Shown here piece after piece: positions 49,126 through 57,300 of a stretch of 64,000 nt of DNA. The translations under genes and the position numbers were made by a program. Source of the DNA: RH-AL1 sp965198715 (GTDB taxonomy: Bacteria; Pseudomonadota; Alphaproteobacteria; Rhizobiales; Beijerinckiaceae); assembly GCA_965198715.1 (NCBI GenBank), contig CBDAPV010000001.1:682001-746000 (forward strand), given 5' to 3'. The notes under the pieces were generated by a model, which did no database searches, was not told the origin of the DNA, and saw only the letters and a program-made list of their open reading frames with translations. Position 1 is the first letter of the stretch. Each line of letters opens with the position of its first letter.

Positions 49126-51182
49126 GACTGGCGTACCTCGACCTCTGCGGGTTCCGAGGCTTCCGCAAGCAGCTCCGGATCGACTTCGCCGCCGGTTTTA
49201 CGGTGATCAGCGGGCGGAACGGCGTGGGCAAAAGCACCCTTTGCGACGCAATCGAGTTCGCGGTCACCGGCAGGATCGACAAGTACGAAGTCGAGAAGGC
49301 CGCCAAGGAGACCTTGGTCGACTACGTCTGGTGGCGCGGTAAGGGGAAGCCGGCGTCCCACTACGTTTCGATTTGCTTCGAGGACGAACACGGCGTTCCG
49401 ACAGTACTGACAAGGACGAGGGAGGGCGGCGCGAACCTGTCTCCCGGCGAAATCGAGGCCTTGCTGTGCGTCGGCGCCTCGAGACCCGATCTTCCGCTGG
49501 AGCAGACCTGCCGGACGAGCATCATTCGCGACGAGTGGATCGCAGCCTCGAGCCTGGACCTCACGGAGGCTCAGCGTTTCGAGTTCGTACGTTCCTCGCT
49601 CGGGGCCATTGATGGCCCCGACTACGCGAGCAAGGGAAGGGCGGTAATCGCGGCGCTGGATCTCGAACGTGAGACGGTGGAAGCGCATTACTATGACGCG
49701 CGCGCCCAGCTTACCCGGACGCTCACCGACATCGAACGGGAGCGTGCGCTGGCGTTCGACGCGGGCGACCTGGCCGCTGCCTTGGCTGGACTGGGTATCG
49801 TCGACGGGCCGACTGACCTGAGCCAGCGGATCGCGGACAGCAGGAAGGATGTCGCCGTCGGCAAGGTGCGCCTCAAGGGCTTAGAGGGTCTCCTTCCCCG
49901 CTGGATCGAACTCCTTGCTTTGCGCGCCGTGTCCGAGTCGGAAGCCTTCAAGGAGAGAGCCGTCGCGCTCACGATAGCTTTAGCGCGAGGCGAAGCCGCT
50001 GTGGCGCAGGCGGATGAAGCCGTCGCGGCGGCGGCGAGGACCGTGCAGGCGGAAGAGCAGACCGATAGGCTCGCGTCCTCCTTGGCGTTTCTCGTCGAGC
50101 ACGGCGAGACGCTGGGCCTCAACCACGGGCACTGCCCACTGTGCGACGCGGCGAGGACGTCGCACGAGTTCGCCGCCGGTTTGGGAATCGCCAAGGCGCG
50201 CCTCGCCACGATGGGCTCCGGCATTGAGCGAGCGCGCGCGGCCTATGGAACCTCTCTCGAAGCCAAGATCACGGCCGACAGGAACCTTCGTGAGACGCAG
50301 GCCCTGTCGATGGAAGCGGCCTCTTTCGTGCAGGACTTGGAGAGGCGGGAAGCTGATCTAGCCTCGGCGTTCAAGCAGGCAGGCATCGATCTCTTTGGGA
50401 CCGATCCGGAAGCGCTGGAGAAGGATCTGGTATCGGAGCGCAGCCGGCTCGTCGACTTGGAGCGGCACGTCCTGACGTTGGACGCGTCCCAGTCAGTCGG
50501 GCGACTGGCGGACATGGAGCAGCGCCTGGAGACGCTCCGCAAGGATGCCGACGATGCCGGTGATCGATTGGAGAGGACGCGGGCCGCCTTGGTTTCTGCG
50601 AAGGCCCTGGAGCGCACGGTGAAGCGCTGCAGCGCCGAGGTGATCGACGAACGTTTGGCGGTCATCAGCCCGCTGCTCAACGAGCTTTACGAGAGGCTTC
50701 GACCCCACGCCGAGTGGAGAAACATCGAGTACGCCATCAGGGGCGACGTCAAGCGCTACCTGAGCCTCAAGGTTGGTGACAACCTGAACCCGCAATTTGT
50801 CTTCAGCAGCGGACAGAGACGCGCGGCAGGCTTGGCGTTCCTTCTGTCCGTCCACCTCTCGCGGCAGTGGTGTCGGTGGACCTCGTTGGTGCTCGACGAT
50901 CCGGTGCAGCACATCGACGACTTCCGCGCGCTGCACCTTGCCGAGGTGCTCGGCGCGGTGCGTAGGAAGGGGCGCCAAGTAGTATGCGCCGTCGAGGACA
51001 TTTCCCTCGCCGACCTCATGTGTCGGCGTATGCCGACCACACAGGACGAGCCGGGGAGGCGGATCGACCTGGACCTCGCAGCAGACGGCGAGATCGTTAT
51101 TATGAGGCAATCCGAAATCGGACCGGAAACATCGACCGTGCTCGATCAGACGGTTCCGAGGCTTAGTCTAGCTGCAGGTTGA
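49122..51182 (+). CDS. SMC/Rad50-like ATPase (LmuB-like)
   Basis: The 686-residue protein has Walker A GRNGVGKST (31-39), long coiled coils (about 185-330 and 345-540) that flank a zinc-hook type CPLC at 338-341, the ABC signature region FSSGQRRAAGLAF (561-573) and Walker B SLVLDDPVQHID (Asp 592-593). It is thus a complete Rad50-type ATPase, probably a DNA-end or DNA-structure sensor. With SIR2 and middle-component genes in one coupled operon it matches Lamassu-type defence. The absence of an SbcD/Mre11 partner argues against a repair role. Confidence 0.88.
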   Translation: MRLAYLDLCGFRGFRKQLRIDFAAGFTVISGRNGVGKSTLCDAIEFAVTGRIDKYEVEKAAKETLVDYVWWRGKGKPASHYVSICFEDEHGVPTVLTRTREGGANLSPGEIEALLCVGASRPDLPLEQTCRTSIIRDEWIAASSLDLTEAQRFEFVRSSLGAIDGPDYASKGRAVIAALDLERETVEAHYYDARAQLTRTLTDIERERALAFDAGDLAAALAGLGIVDGPTDLSQRIADSRKDVAVGKVRLKGLEGLLPRWIELLALRAVSESEAFKERAVALTIALARGEAAVAQADEAVAAAARTVQAEEQTDRLASSLAFLVEHGETLGLNHGHCPLCDAARTSHEFAAGLGIAKARLATMGSGIERARAAYGTSLEAKITADRNLRETQALSMEAASFVQDLERREADLASAFKQAGIDLFGTDPEALEKDLVSERSRLVDLERHVLTLDASQSVGRLADMEQRLETLRKDADDAGDRLERTRAALVSAKALERTVKRCSAEVIDERLAVISPLLNELYERLRPHAEWRNIEYAIRGDVKRYLSLKVGDNLNPQFVFSSGQRRAAGLAFLLSVHLSRQWCRWTSLVLDDPVQHIDDFRALHLAEVLGAVRRKGRQVVCAVEDISLADLMCRRMPTTQDEPGRRIDLDLAADGEIVIMRQSEIGPETSTVLDQTVPRLSLAAG

Positions 51183-51502
51183 TGGCGTTCACAGACATGC
51201 GCGCATCCATGCCCGTTAGCGCGGACACCCTTCGGGTAATGATCGATGCGAGACTGTCCGGCAAGGCCCTTCTCAAAGTTGTCGAAGCGGTAGACAGAGA
51301 TAGTCACGCCCTTATCGGAAACACGAGGTCATACGCCGCCGTCAAGCAGGCTCGTTACAGAGCTAAAAGGCGGTTCAGGACGCGCTTGTTGATGGTAACG
51401 GCGAAGGTAACGAACACGGTAACAGCGTTACCGAAAACGTTACTGAGGAGCGCGTCGTGCGCGCGTTCATTTCTGAAGAAGTTAGTTCCTTTTTGCCCCT
51501 AA
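51182..51502 (+). CDS. Small protein coupled to the defence operon, possibly frameshifted
   Basis: ATG 51182 overlaps the TGA of the ATPase gene. The first 60 residues (VSADTLRVMIDARLSGKALL, KVVEAVDRDSHALI) resemble N-terminal parts of phage-type replication accessory proteins. After ARYRAKRR the sensible continuation (NGEGNEHGNSVTENVTEERV, FISEEVSSFLPLKGVSAPRG) is in another frame, suggesting a frameshift near 51375. So it may be a phage remnant that merely abuts the operon. Confidence 0.45.
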   Translation: MAFTDMRASMPVSADTLRVMIDARLSGKALLKVVEAVDRDSHALIGNTRSYAAVKQARYRAKRRFRTRLLMVTAKVTNTVTALPKTLLRSASCARSFLKKLVPFCP

Positions 51503-51718
51503 AGGGGGTCAGTGCCCCAAGGGGCCGGCGACCCAAGCGAGTGCTCGAGCAACTCGAGGGTGCCGGCTTCCCGATGGCTGGAAGCCAAACGAGGCAACGA
51601 TCGACTGCGGATAGAAGCTCGGTCACAGCCGAGCTCATGTCCTCGGCGAGAGGCTTGACGAGTTCGCGGACTCCTGGCGCGGCGTCCAGGCGCGAAGGGC
51701 TCAGAGTACATCGCGCGA

Positions 51719-52177
51719 TCACGGCATGATGCGGTAGACGCGTCCGCGGCCCTCGATCACCTCGGATCCGATCTGCAAGCCGAGTCTCTTCTTGAGCGCG
51801 CCGGCGATCGCTCCGCGGACGGTGTGAGGCTGCCAGCCGAAAGCAGCGACGATCTCCTCCGTGCTGGCACCCTCCGGCGCTTCGAGCATCGCAACGAGCT
51901 GCGCCTGCTTTGTGCCGGCACGGCTCAGCGCCGGCTTGGTCTCTATTGCGGCAGCGGGCTTGAGCTCAAGACCGAGCGCCCGGCGACCATCGTCACTGAT
52001 CACGAGAGACTGCTCGCCCAGCAGGCCAACGTTGATGGCTAGTTCTTTGGCCACGAGAGCGTCGCAGACCTTACCGACAGCGCCGCCGCGGAGGTGAGAT
52101 GGCAGAGGCAGGATAGCGCCATCCGGGCGCGCTACAGCCGCTGTGAGAACAGCGGTCTGCGTGTCGGTGAGCTTCAT
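51719..52177 (-). CDS. DUF3489 protein
   Basis: The 152-residue protein starts MKLTDTQTAVLTAAVARPDG and has the C-terminal DUF3489 wHTH (STEEIVAAFGWQPHTVRGAI, GALKKRLGLQIGSEVIEGRG with RVYRI). DUF3489 proteins accompany recombinases in alphaproteobacterial islands and are probably DNA-binding. It is followed upstream by the resolvase on the same strand. Two C-terminal fragments of relatives lie at 2101-2240 and 54229-54300. Confidence 0.82.
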   Translation of the reverse strand: MKLTDTQTAVLTAAVARPDGAILPLPSHLRGGAVGKVCDALVAKELAINVGLLGEQSLVISDDGRRALGLELKPAAAIETKPALSRAGTKQAQLVAMLEAPEGASTEEIVAAFGWQPHTVRGAIAGALKKRLGLQIGSEVIEGRGRVYRIMP

Positions 52178-52380
52178 CGTGGGTCTCCAGCGGATTACCC
52201 GGCCGGGTGGCCGGTCACTGGATGAAGGTTCGCAGCCGCGCGCTACGGCTCGAACCCGCTTGCTCGCAATCTCGAGGATCGCACCGCTGCATCACACACG
52301 CTCTTACCGAAAGGCGATGCAAGCGGTTTGATGCCATGATGAGCAAGTCAGTTCTCATCACGGCAGAGCATGACCACACC

Positions 52381-53040
52381 TCAAAGAGCGACCCGGCTCA
52401 AGGCGCGCATGACCGTCTGCGGATGCCACCGTCCACCCGACGGCGTTGCCACGCCAAGGCTCGTCAGCTCGGCCGCGATTGCCCGGGAGGACAGCCCGCG
52501 CAGCTTCATGTCGGCGAGCAGCGGTGCCAAGTTGTTTGCCCGCTCCTGCGCTGCCGCTCTGTTTGCAACCGACAGAGTATCGGTACCATAGCGCCCGAGC
52601 TTCACGCCTCGCGCCTTCGCTGCCTGCAGCGCGTCCTTGGTTCGGGCCGAGATCATGCGGCGCTCCTTCTCCGCCAGGGCGGCGTAGAGGTGCAGCATGA
52701 AAGGGTCGGCGTCGGCACCCAGCTCCGCGGCGATGAACGGCACCCTCGAGGCCATCAGGCCGGCGATGAAGGCGACGTCACGCGAGAGCCGGTCGAGCTT
52801 GGCTACGACGATGGAGCAGCGCGCCTTCTTCGCAGCCGCCAGGGCTGCCGCGAGCTGAGGCCGGCGCTCCAGGGCATCGGCGCCCTTGCCAGTCTCGACC
52901 TCGACGAACTCGCCCGTGATAGCGAGACCCTCGCGCTCGCAGAACTCGGCGATGGCACGATGCTGCGCTTCCAAGCCCAAGCCGGAGCGGCCCTGCCGAG
53001 CCGTCGACACGCGGATGTAGCTGATTGCCGCTCCAGCCAA
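52381..53040 (-). CDS. Serine resolvase (Tn3-type)
   Basis: The 219-residue protein has the catalytic SYIRVSTARQG with the nucleophile Ser, VAKLDRLSRDVAFIAGLMAS and the C-terminal HTH (LRGLSSRAIAAELTSLGVAT). It starts with TTG 53040. The intact frame suggests it works. Target sites probably lie in the 0.45-kb palindromic region just upstream (53041-53480), which is duplicated at 243-680 near a second copy of the gene. Confidence 0.88.
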   Translation of the reverse strand: MAGAAISYIRVSTARQGRSGLGLEAQHRAIAEFCEREGLAITGEFVEVETGKGADALERRPQLAAALAAAKKARCSIVVAKLDRLSRDVAFIAGLMASRVPFIAAELGADADPFMLHLYAALAEKERRMISARTKDALQAAKARGVKLGRYGTDTLSVANRAAAQERANNLAPLLADMKLRGLSSRAIAAELTSLGVATPSGGRWHPQTVMRALSRVAL

Positions 53041-53511
53041 TTGAACGCTCTCAACAGCAATTCGAGATATTTCACGGGCCTTCGCTCACGCCCGCTGAGA
53101 CACGCTCGTTTCAACGAGCGATGCAAGCGCCTGGGTAATCGAGCGCCAAATGCCGACAGGCGCCGACCGCTCCGGCCGATTGATCGCTCCCAATCGCGTT
53201 TCGAGATATTTCACGGGTTTTCGCTGATCGCCGCACAGGCACGCTCTACTCAATTGGCGATGCGAACTGGCGGGTAATCGACATCCTAAAACGTCAATTG
53301 GCCCGTTTAGGACCGCCTGATTGGAGGGCAAACCATGTTTACCGCTCAAAACATCCCCGCGCGCAGGTTGATTTGAGTTGATGTGACTTTCCGCGCAGAG
53401 GGGAAAACCCCCTTTGGGGTGTCAAATCAACCTGCGCGCGGACCCAAAATCAACCCGCGCGGGGGGCAGGCGGGAGCAGACACTCGCGGACGCTCGTTTA
53501 CTAGTGACACC
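52799..53511. repeat. Long direct repeat, copy B (partner at 1-717)
   Basis: This copy holds the 5' part of the intact resolvase and its palindromic upstream region. The 18-bp inverted repeat is at 53359-53376 and 53422-53439, the hairpin cgctcgtt-tc-aacgagcg at 53103-53120. Copies A and B enclose about 52.8 kb in direct orientation. Confidence 0.9.
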
Positions 53512-53554
53512 TGGGCTCGTTAGTCTTGAGGAGCGACGCTCGGGGCGGTTTTGA

Positions 53555-53779
53555 AACGGCAACTATACTCAAGCCCAGCAAGTGCAAGTTCAAGACCTAC
53601 GCGCTCGGCTTCTTCCACATCGACATTGCCGAGTTCGGACAGCGGAAGGCAAGCTGCACCTCTTCGTCGCGATCGACCGGGTGACAAAGTTCGCCTTCGT
53701 CCAGCTCCACGAGAGAGCGACAACGCGCGTCGCCGGCGAGTTTCTGCGCGGTGTGGTGAAGCCTAAACACAAAGGCTAA
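53555..53779 (+). pseudogene. IS481-type transposase fragment, frameshifted
   Basis: The first frame gives CKFKTYALGFFHIDIAEF, then the frame shifts to RTAEGKLHLFVAIDRVTKFA and FVQLHERATTRVAGEFL. This is the integrase core start of IS481-family transposases with the first Asp (HIDIAE) and the second region cut off. It adjoins copy B of the direct repeat. Confidence 0.65.
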
Positions 53780-53867
53780 TTGCTATCTTACTTTACTTGT
53801 GAAGACCTTGTGACATCACGTTGGAGGTGGGTTATGCGTTTGCTGATCTCGGTCGTCGCCCTCGTTT

Positions 53868-54077
53868 CTATCTCCTGAAGGTCTTACGGGTGCCGTCGTC
53901 CGAGCGCAGCGTAAGCGTATCCCCGCGCTGAGCGGCCAGCGTGCCGGCCAAGGCAAGGCACGCCTTGGCGTCGCCGGAATTCAATTGGCAAGGGGTAGGA
54001 CCGGAGGGTGGGTGGCCCGACAGCCAAGCGGCGGCATCGCCTAGCGCGTCGGCGCAGGCGGGTCCGGCGCCGAGCAT
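53868..54077 (-). CDS. Small exported-type protein remnant
   Basis: The 69-residue frame starts MLGAGPACADALGDAAAWLS, like the end of a signal peptide with its cleavage site, then a short domain with two Cys (TPCQLNSGDAKACLALAG) and SDDGTRKTFRR. The hydrophobic part of a signal peptide is missing upstream in frame, so the gene is either 5'-truncated or frameshifted. The family is unknown. Confidence 0.35.
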   Translation of the reverse strand: MLGAGPACADALGDAAAWLSGHPPSGPTPCQLNSGDAKACLALAGTLAAQRGDTLTLRSDDGTRKTFRR

Positions 54078-54228
54078 TCAAAAACACACGATTACAACGA
54101 CACCTCACGCGGTCCCTTGGCAAGGGCGCGCGATCGCGCGGCAAGGCGGTGGAGTTTGGGCCGAGGCGTGCCGCTCTACTCTCACGAAACGTGAAGCGGG
54201 GGGGAGATCAGCGCAATTAAACGGCTGC

Positions 54229-54300
54229 TCAGATTGCGATGCGATAAACGCGTCCGCGGCCCGCAATCGCTTCGGACGCGACCCGCAGACCGAGAATCAC
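54229..54300 (-). pseudogene. DUF3489 C-terminal scrap
   Basis: The minus strand reads LGLRVASEAIAGRGRVYRIA and a stop. It is a diverged copy of the last 22 residues of DUF3489. It is older than the scrap at 2101-2240, judging by the larger number of changes. Confidence 0.55.
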
Positions 54301-54543
54301 AGCCGCCCGACCCATGTCGAGCTTAAGCTCGCCGACATCGAGCGGCTGTTCGGGCTGGGTAGGGTCTGGACTCAAACCACCCCTGGGAAAGAGCTCGCTT
54401 CCGATCCGCGAAGGAGCCTTTTTCTAAGGGCGGAACGATCGCCGCCGCGACTTCATCGAACCTTAAGGGCCAAGGCGCAGGTTGTTGGGAAAGGGCTTTT
54501 GCACGCGTGTCGCGTTCCAGTCTCCAGCGGATGGAGGTGCGTT

Positions 54544-55659
54544 ATGATCTCTTCGATGAATGCCCTCGGCGGCTTGTCCGCAGCCGATCTCACGGCCTTG
54601 TTCGGCACAACATCCTCGTCGTCCGCCGGCACGACGGCGACGAGCGGTGCGACGTCAGCATCGAGCGGCACCTCCGTGTCAGCCGCCAACAACCAGGCGA
54701 AGGCGATCCAGGCGATCCTGGCGCGGGCGCAGGTCGAGAAGGCGCAGACCGCGACGTCCGCAAGCGGAACGGTGGTCAGCACGGCGGTGGCGGCGGCCTA
54801 CGCCGCTCAGACTTCGGGCGGATCGGTCGCCGGTGCGGTGGTGGAGACGGCGCAAGCCATTCAAAGCTCGGAAGCATCGATCGCCGAAACAACGGTTCAG
54901 ATGGCCTACACCGCCCAGCTGGACGGCTCCAGCTCCCTCCCCGGCGCGAACGTCACCAATTCGTCGGTGAGCGCCGTCCAACAAATGTATGACGCGGCAT
55001 TTAAGCTTGGCAACGTACCGATCGAGGACCCCAATGGTGCCGGCACGCTCGTCGCCTCCAGTCTCGTCGTCGGGACATCGAGCGGCGTGGTCGGGGTTGC
55101 CACCGGCCACTCGGGTCCGGAGACGCCGTATGCCGGCAGCGCAGATCAGGATATGGCGCTCGCGGCGAGTGATGCACTGGAAGCATACCAGTTCAACGTG
55201 GGCATAGTGCGGGATCAGGACGCCTCGTCGCAAGTCCCGGGCGGGCAGGCAAGCGCCTCGTCAGCTTCGACAGGCGATGGTACGGGTGCTTCCGCCTCAA
55301 GCTCGACCTATCTTCGTTTGACTATCACGTCGGATCAGCCTGGCGTGCCGAGCTTCGATAGCGTCATCGAAGCGCAGGCGCAGAACTTGATAGCATCGTT
55401 CGAAAGTAACACCGCCGCTTCGGCATCCTCCGGCAGCACGGGATTTACCTACAGCGCCAATAATGGTCGTGGTTGGTCATACGCCATCACGGGAGTAGAA
55501 GTGCAAAGCAACAGCAATGCGGCAAGTTGGGATATCGTACCGACGTCCGCAAGGGCAAACTCGACTTCCCCAGATCTAGCGAGCCTGTACAATGAGAGCG
55601 TTGGATCTATGGACTATAGCGGAGGAATCAATTTCATGATCCCGCTTGGAACGTCATAA
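54544..55659 (+). CDS. Ser/Ala/Thr-rich hypothetical protein (371 aa)
   Basis: The protein starts MISSMNALGGLSAADLTALF after GGAGGTG 7 bp upstream. It is rich in Ser, Ala and Thr, without signal peptide or membrane segment. The N-terminal half is low-complexity and predicted helical (AIQAILARAQVEKAQTATSA); the C-terminal part is more ordered (RLTITSDQPGVPSFDSVIEA). This composition is seen in type I/VI-secreted or flagellar-hook-like proteins, but no family is recognised. Confidence 0.6.
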   Translation: MISSMNALGGLSAADLTALFGTTSSSSAGTTATSGATSASSGTSVSAANNQAKAIQAILARAQVEKAQTATSASGTVVSTAVAAAYAAQTSGGSVAGAVVETAQAIQSSEASIAETTVQMAYTAQLDGSSSLPGANVTNSSVSAVQQMYDAAFKLGNVPIEDPNGAGTLVASSLVVGTSSGVVGVATGHSGPETPYAGSADQDMALAASDALEAYQFNVGIVRDQDASSQVPGGQASASSASTGDGTGASASSSTYLRLTITSDQPGVPSFDSVIEAQAQNLIASFESNTAASASSGSTGFTYSANNGRGWSYAITGVEVQSNSNAASWDIVPTSARANSTSPDLASLYNESVGSMDYSGGINFMIPLGTS

Positions 55660-55792
55660 AGTGTTCGGGGTTCGTCGCCGCGTTCAACCACCCGGGTTCC
55701 GGGATGACGACACAGCCGGATCGACCCCGACCTCCACGTAGTCCAGCGGACCCCGACGTTTCGCAGTGTCGTTCCAGGGGTATGCGGGCTGC

Positions 55793-56979
55793 TCACGGTG
55801 CGATCTTGAACACGACGCCCTTCCATTGGTGCCGCCGTCGATCGTCGTGCCGTAAAGGACGCCGCTGGAATCCATCGTCAGGCCGGCATACGGGTTGGCC
55901 CCGTCGCTGCCGCCGGTGAAGGAGTAAAGGACCGCGTACGTGTAGCCGCTCGAAGTTTTCATGAGCTCGAACACGGTCCCGTATCCGTACGCGCCGCCGC
56001 TGGTCGTGGTGCCATAAAGATTAGAGGAATTATCAAGGTAGAGGTTCGACCAAGGCGTGGATCCGTCCGGATTGTTGGTGAAGGCGTGAAGGTTGGTCGG
56101 GATGACGGAGGAGGCCTGCGTCAGCTCGAAGACCTCGCCGTTGCCTGAGTACGAGCCCGAGCCGTAGGATGAGGCCGTCCCAAACACAGCGGTCGCCGAA
56201 TTCACGACCACGCCGCCACGGGGTAAGCCGCCGCTCGTGCCACTGGCCGTGAAGCTGTACAAGATCGACAGCGTCGGGTTAGCGCTCGTTGGGAGCTTGA
56301 AGACCATGCCATTAAACGAACTGCCGCCTAAAACCGTGCTGCCATAGAGGTAATTTTGCCAATAGAAAACGCCGCCGTAGCAGTTAACGCCGTCCGTGGA
56401 GCCGCCCTTGAAAGTATACAGGAGACTGTAGGAGTAGGCATTATTCTGGTGCACGAGCTTGAACACGATGCCGTCGCCCGACGAGCCGCCCGCGGTCGTT
56501 GCGCCGTAGTAGGTGCCATTATTGTCCGGCATTGGGCTTAGGCCGGCATACGGGTTGGCTCCATCGCCCGTGCCTCCCGCGAACGCGCGCAGGTTGATGA
56601 AGCCGTAATTATTGCTTTGCCCAAGCTCGTAGATGCCGCCGTACCCAGACCCGGTCCCTTTGCTGTTGAGACTGGTAAAGGCGGTCGTTCCAAGGACGTT
56701 GCCATTGCCGTCAACAACGGGGGTGCCGGCGGGAGCGGCCCCATCGCCGGTCCCTTGAAACGCGTAGAGGGGCGTGAGTTGGCCGCCGGTCGTCGGGATC
56801 GAGAACACCACACCTTGTCCGTTCGCGCCGCCATAGAATGCCGCGCCGAAGAGGGTGCCGGTGTTGGCGTTGAGAGCAAGGCCGGCGTAAGGGGTCGCTC
56901 CGTCGTTGCCGCCGGTGAAGGACCAGAGCGGTGTCTCGCTCCAAGCAAAAGCCGTCGTAGCGGCACCCGGATGCTCGTG
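55793..56979 (-). CDS. GloVer-type tandem-repeat protein, 5' end replaced
   Basis: The minus strand encodes about nine repeats of 40-45 residues with the pattern LYSFTGGSDGANPYAGLTMD, LYGTTIDGG and GTVFEL, the choice-anchored tandem-repeat GloVer type, expected to form a surface beta-propeller. The natural C-terminus VFKIAP lies in another frame (stop at 55793-55795), so a frameshift near 55825 lets the frame run on to 55684. The N-terminal signal peptide is missing; the frame fuses upstream to a DUF2169 fragment. Confidence 0.65.
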
Positions 56980-57300
56980 GTGAAGGTTGGTCAGCGTGAC
57001 GATCTCGCTGCCCGAGAGCCAGCGTTCGGTCACGCAATTGGGCGTGGCGCTCTGCCAGAAACGGAAGTCGAAGTCTTCGGGCGAGAGCGGATGGCGCTCG
57101 GCGAGCCAGACGTCGTCCATCGTCCCGGCGTGCCGGCGGCGCACCTCCCAGAACGGGGGGGATCGGCGCGAGGCCCTGCGGGACATGGTCCCCGCGGTTC
57201 CAGCCCGTGATCGGATCATCCGGATGCTCGATACGGGGTGCGGGCAGCGGTTCGGTGTCGAGGCTGCGCGCCTCATCGATCCAGCCGATCCCGATCCAAT
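56980..57300 (-). pseudogene. DUF2169 type VI adaptor fragment, fused to the GloVer frame
   Basis: The minus strand reads RHAGTMDDVWLAERHPLSPE, FDFRFWQSATPN and SGSEIVTLTNLHHEHPG, the central part of a DUF2169 protein distinct from the one at 35523-36608. Upstream family-like sequence (IGWIDEARSLDTEPLPAPRI) is in a different frame. So a second type VI adaptor gene once stood here. Confidence 0.65.

Larger units (their letters stand above)
53780..54543. other. Remnant-rich gap
   Basis: It contains a 14-codon signal-peptide-like frame after a good ribosome site (53834-53878, MRLLISVVALVSIS), a secreted-type minus-strand frame (53868-54077) and a DUF3489 scrap (54229-54300). The rest shows no supported gene. 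Confidence 0.4.

Noticed and set aside
47276..51182. Assignment as Thoeris or a SIR2-HerA pair
   Set aside because: No TIR-domain gene is present and the ATPase is of SMC/Rad50 type with coiled coils, not HerA type.
55793..56979. DNA-level tandem repeat or CRISPR-like structure
   Set aside because: The periodicity comes from repeated propeller blades in a protein; the DNA repeats are degenerate.
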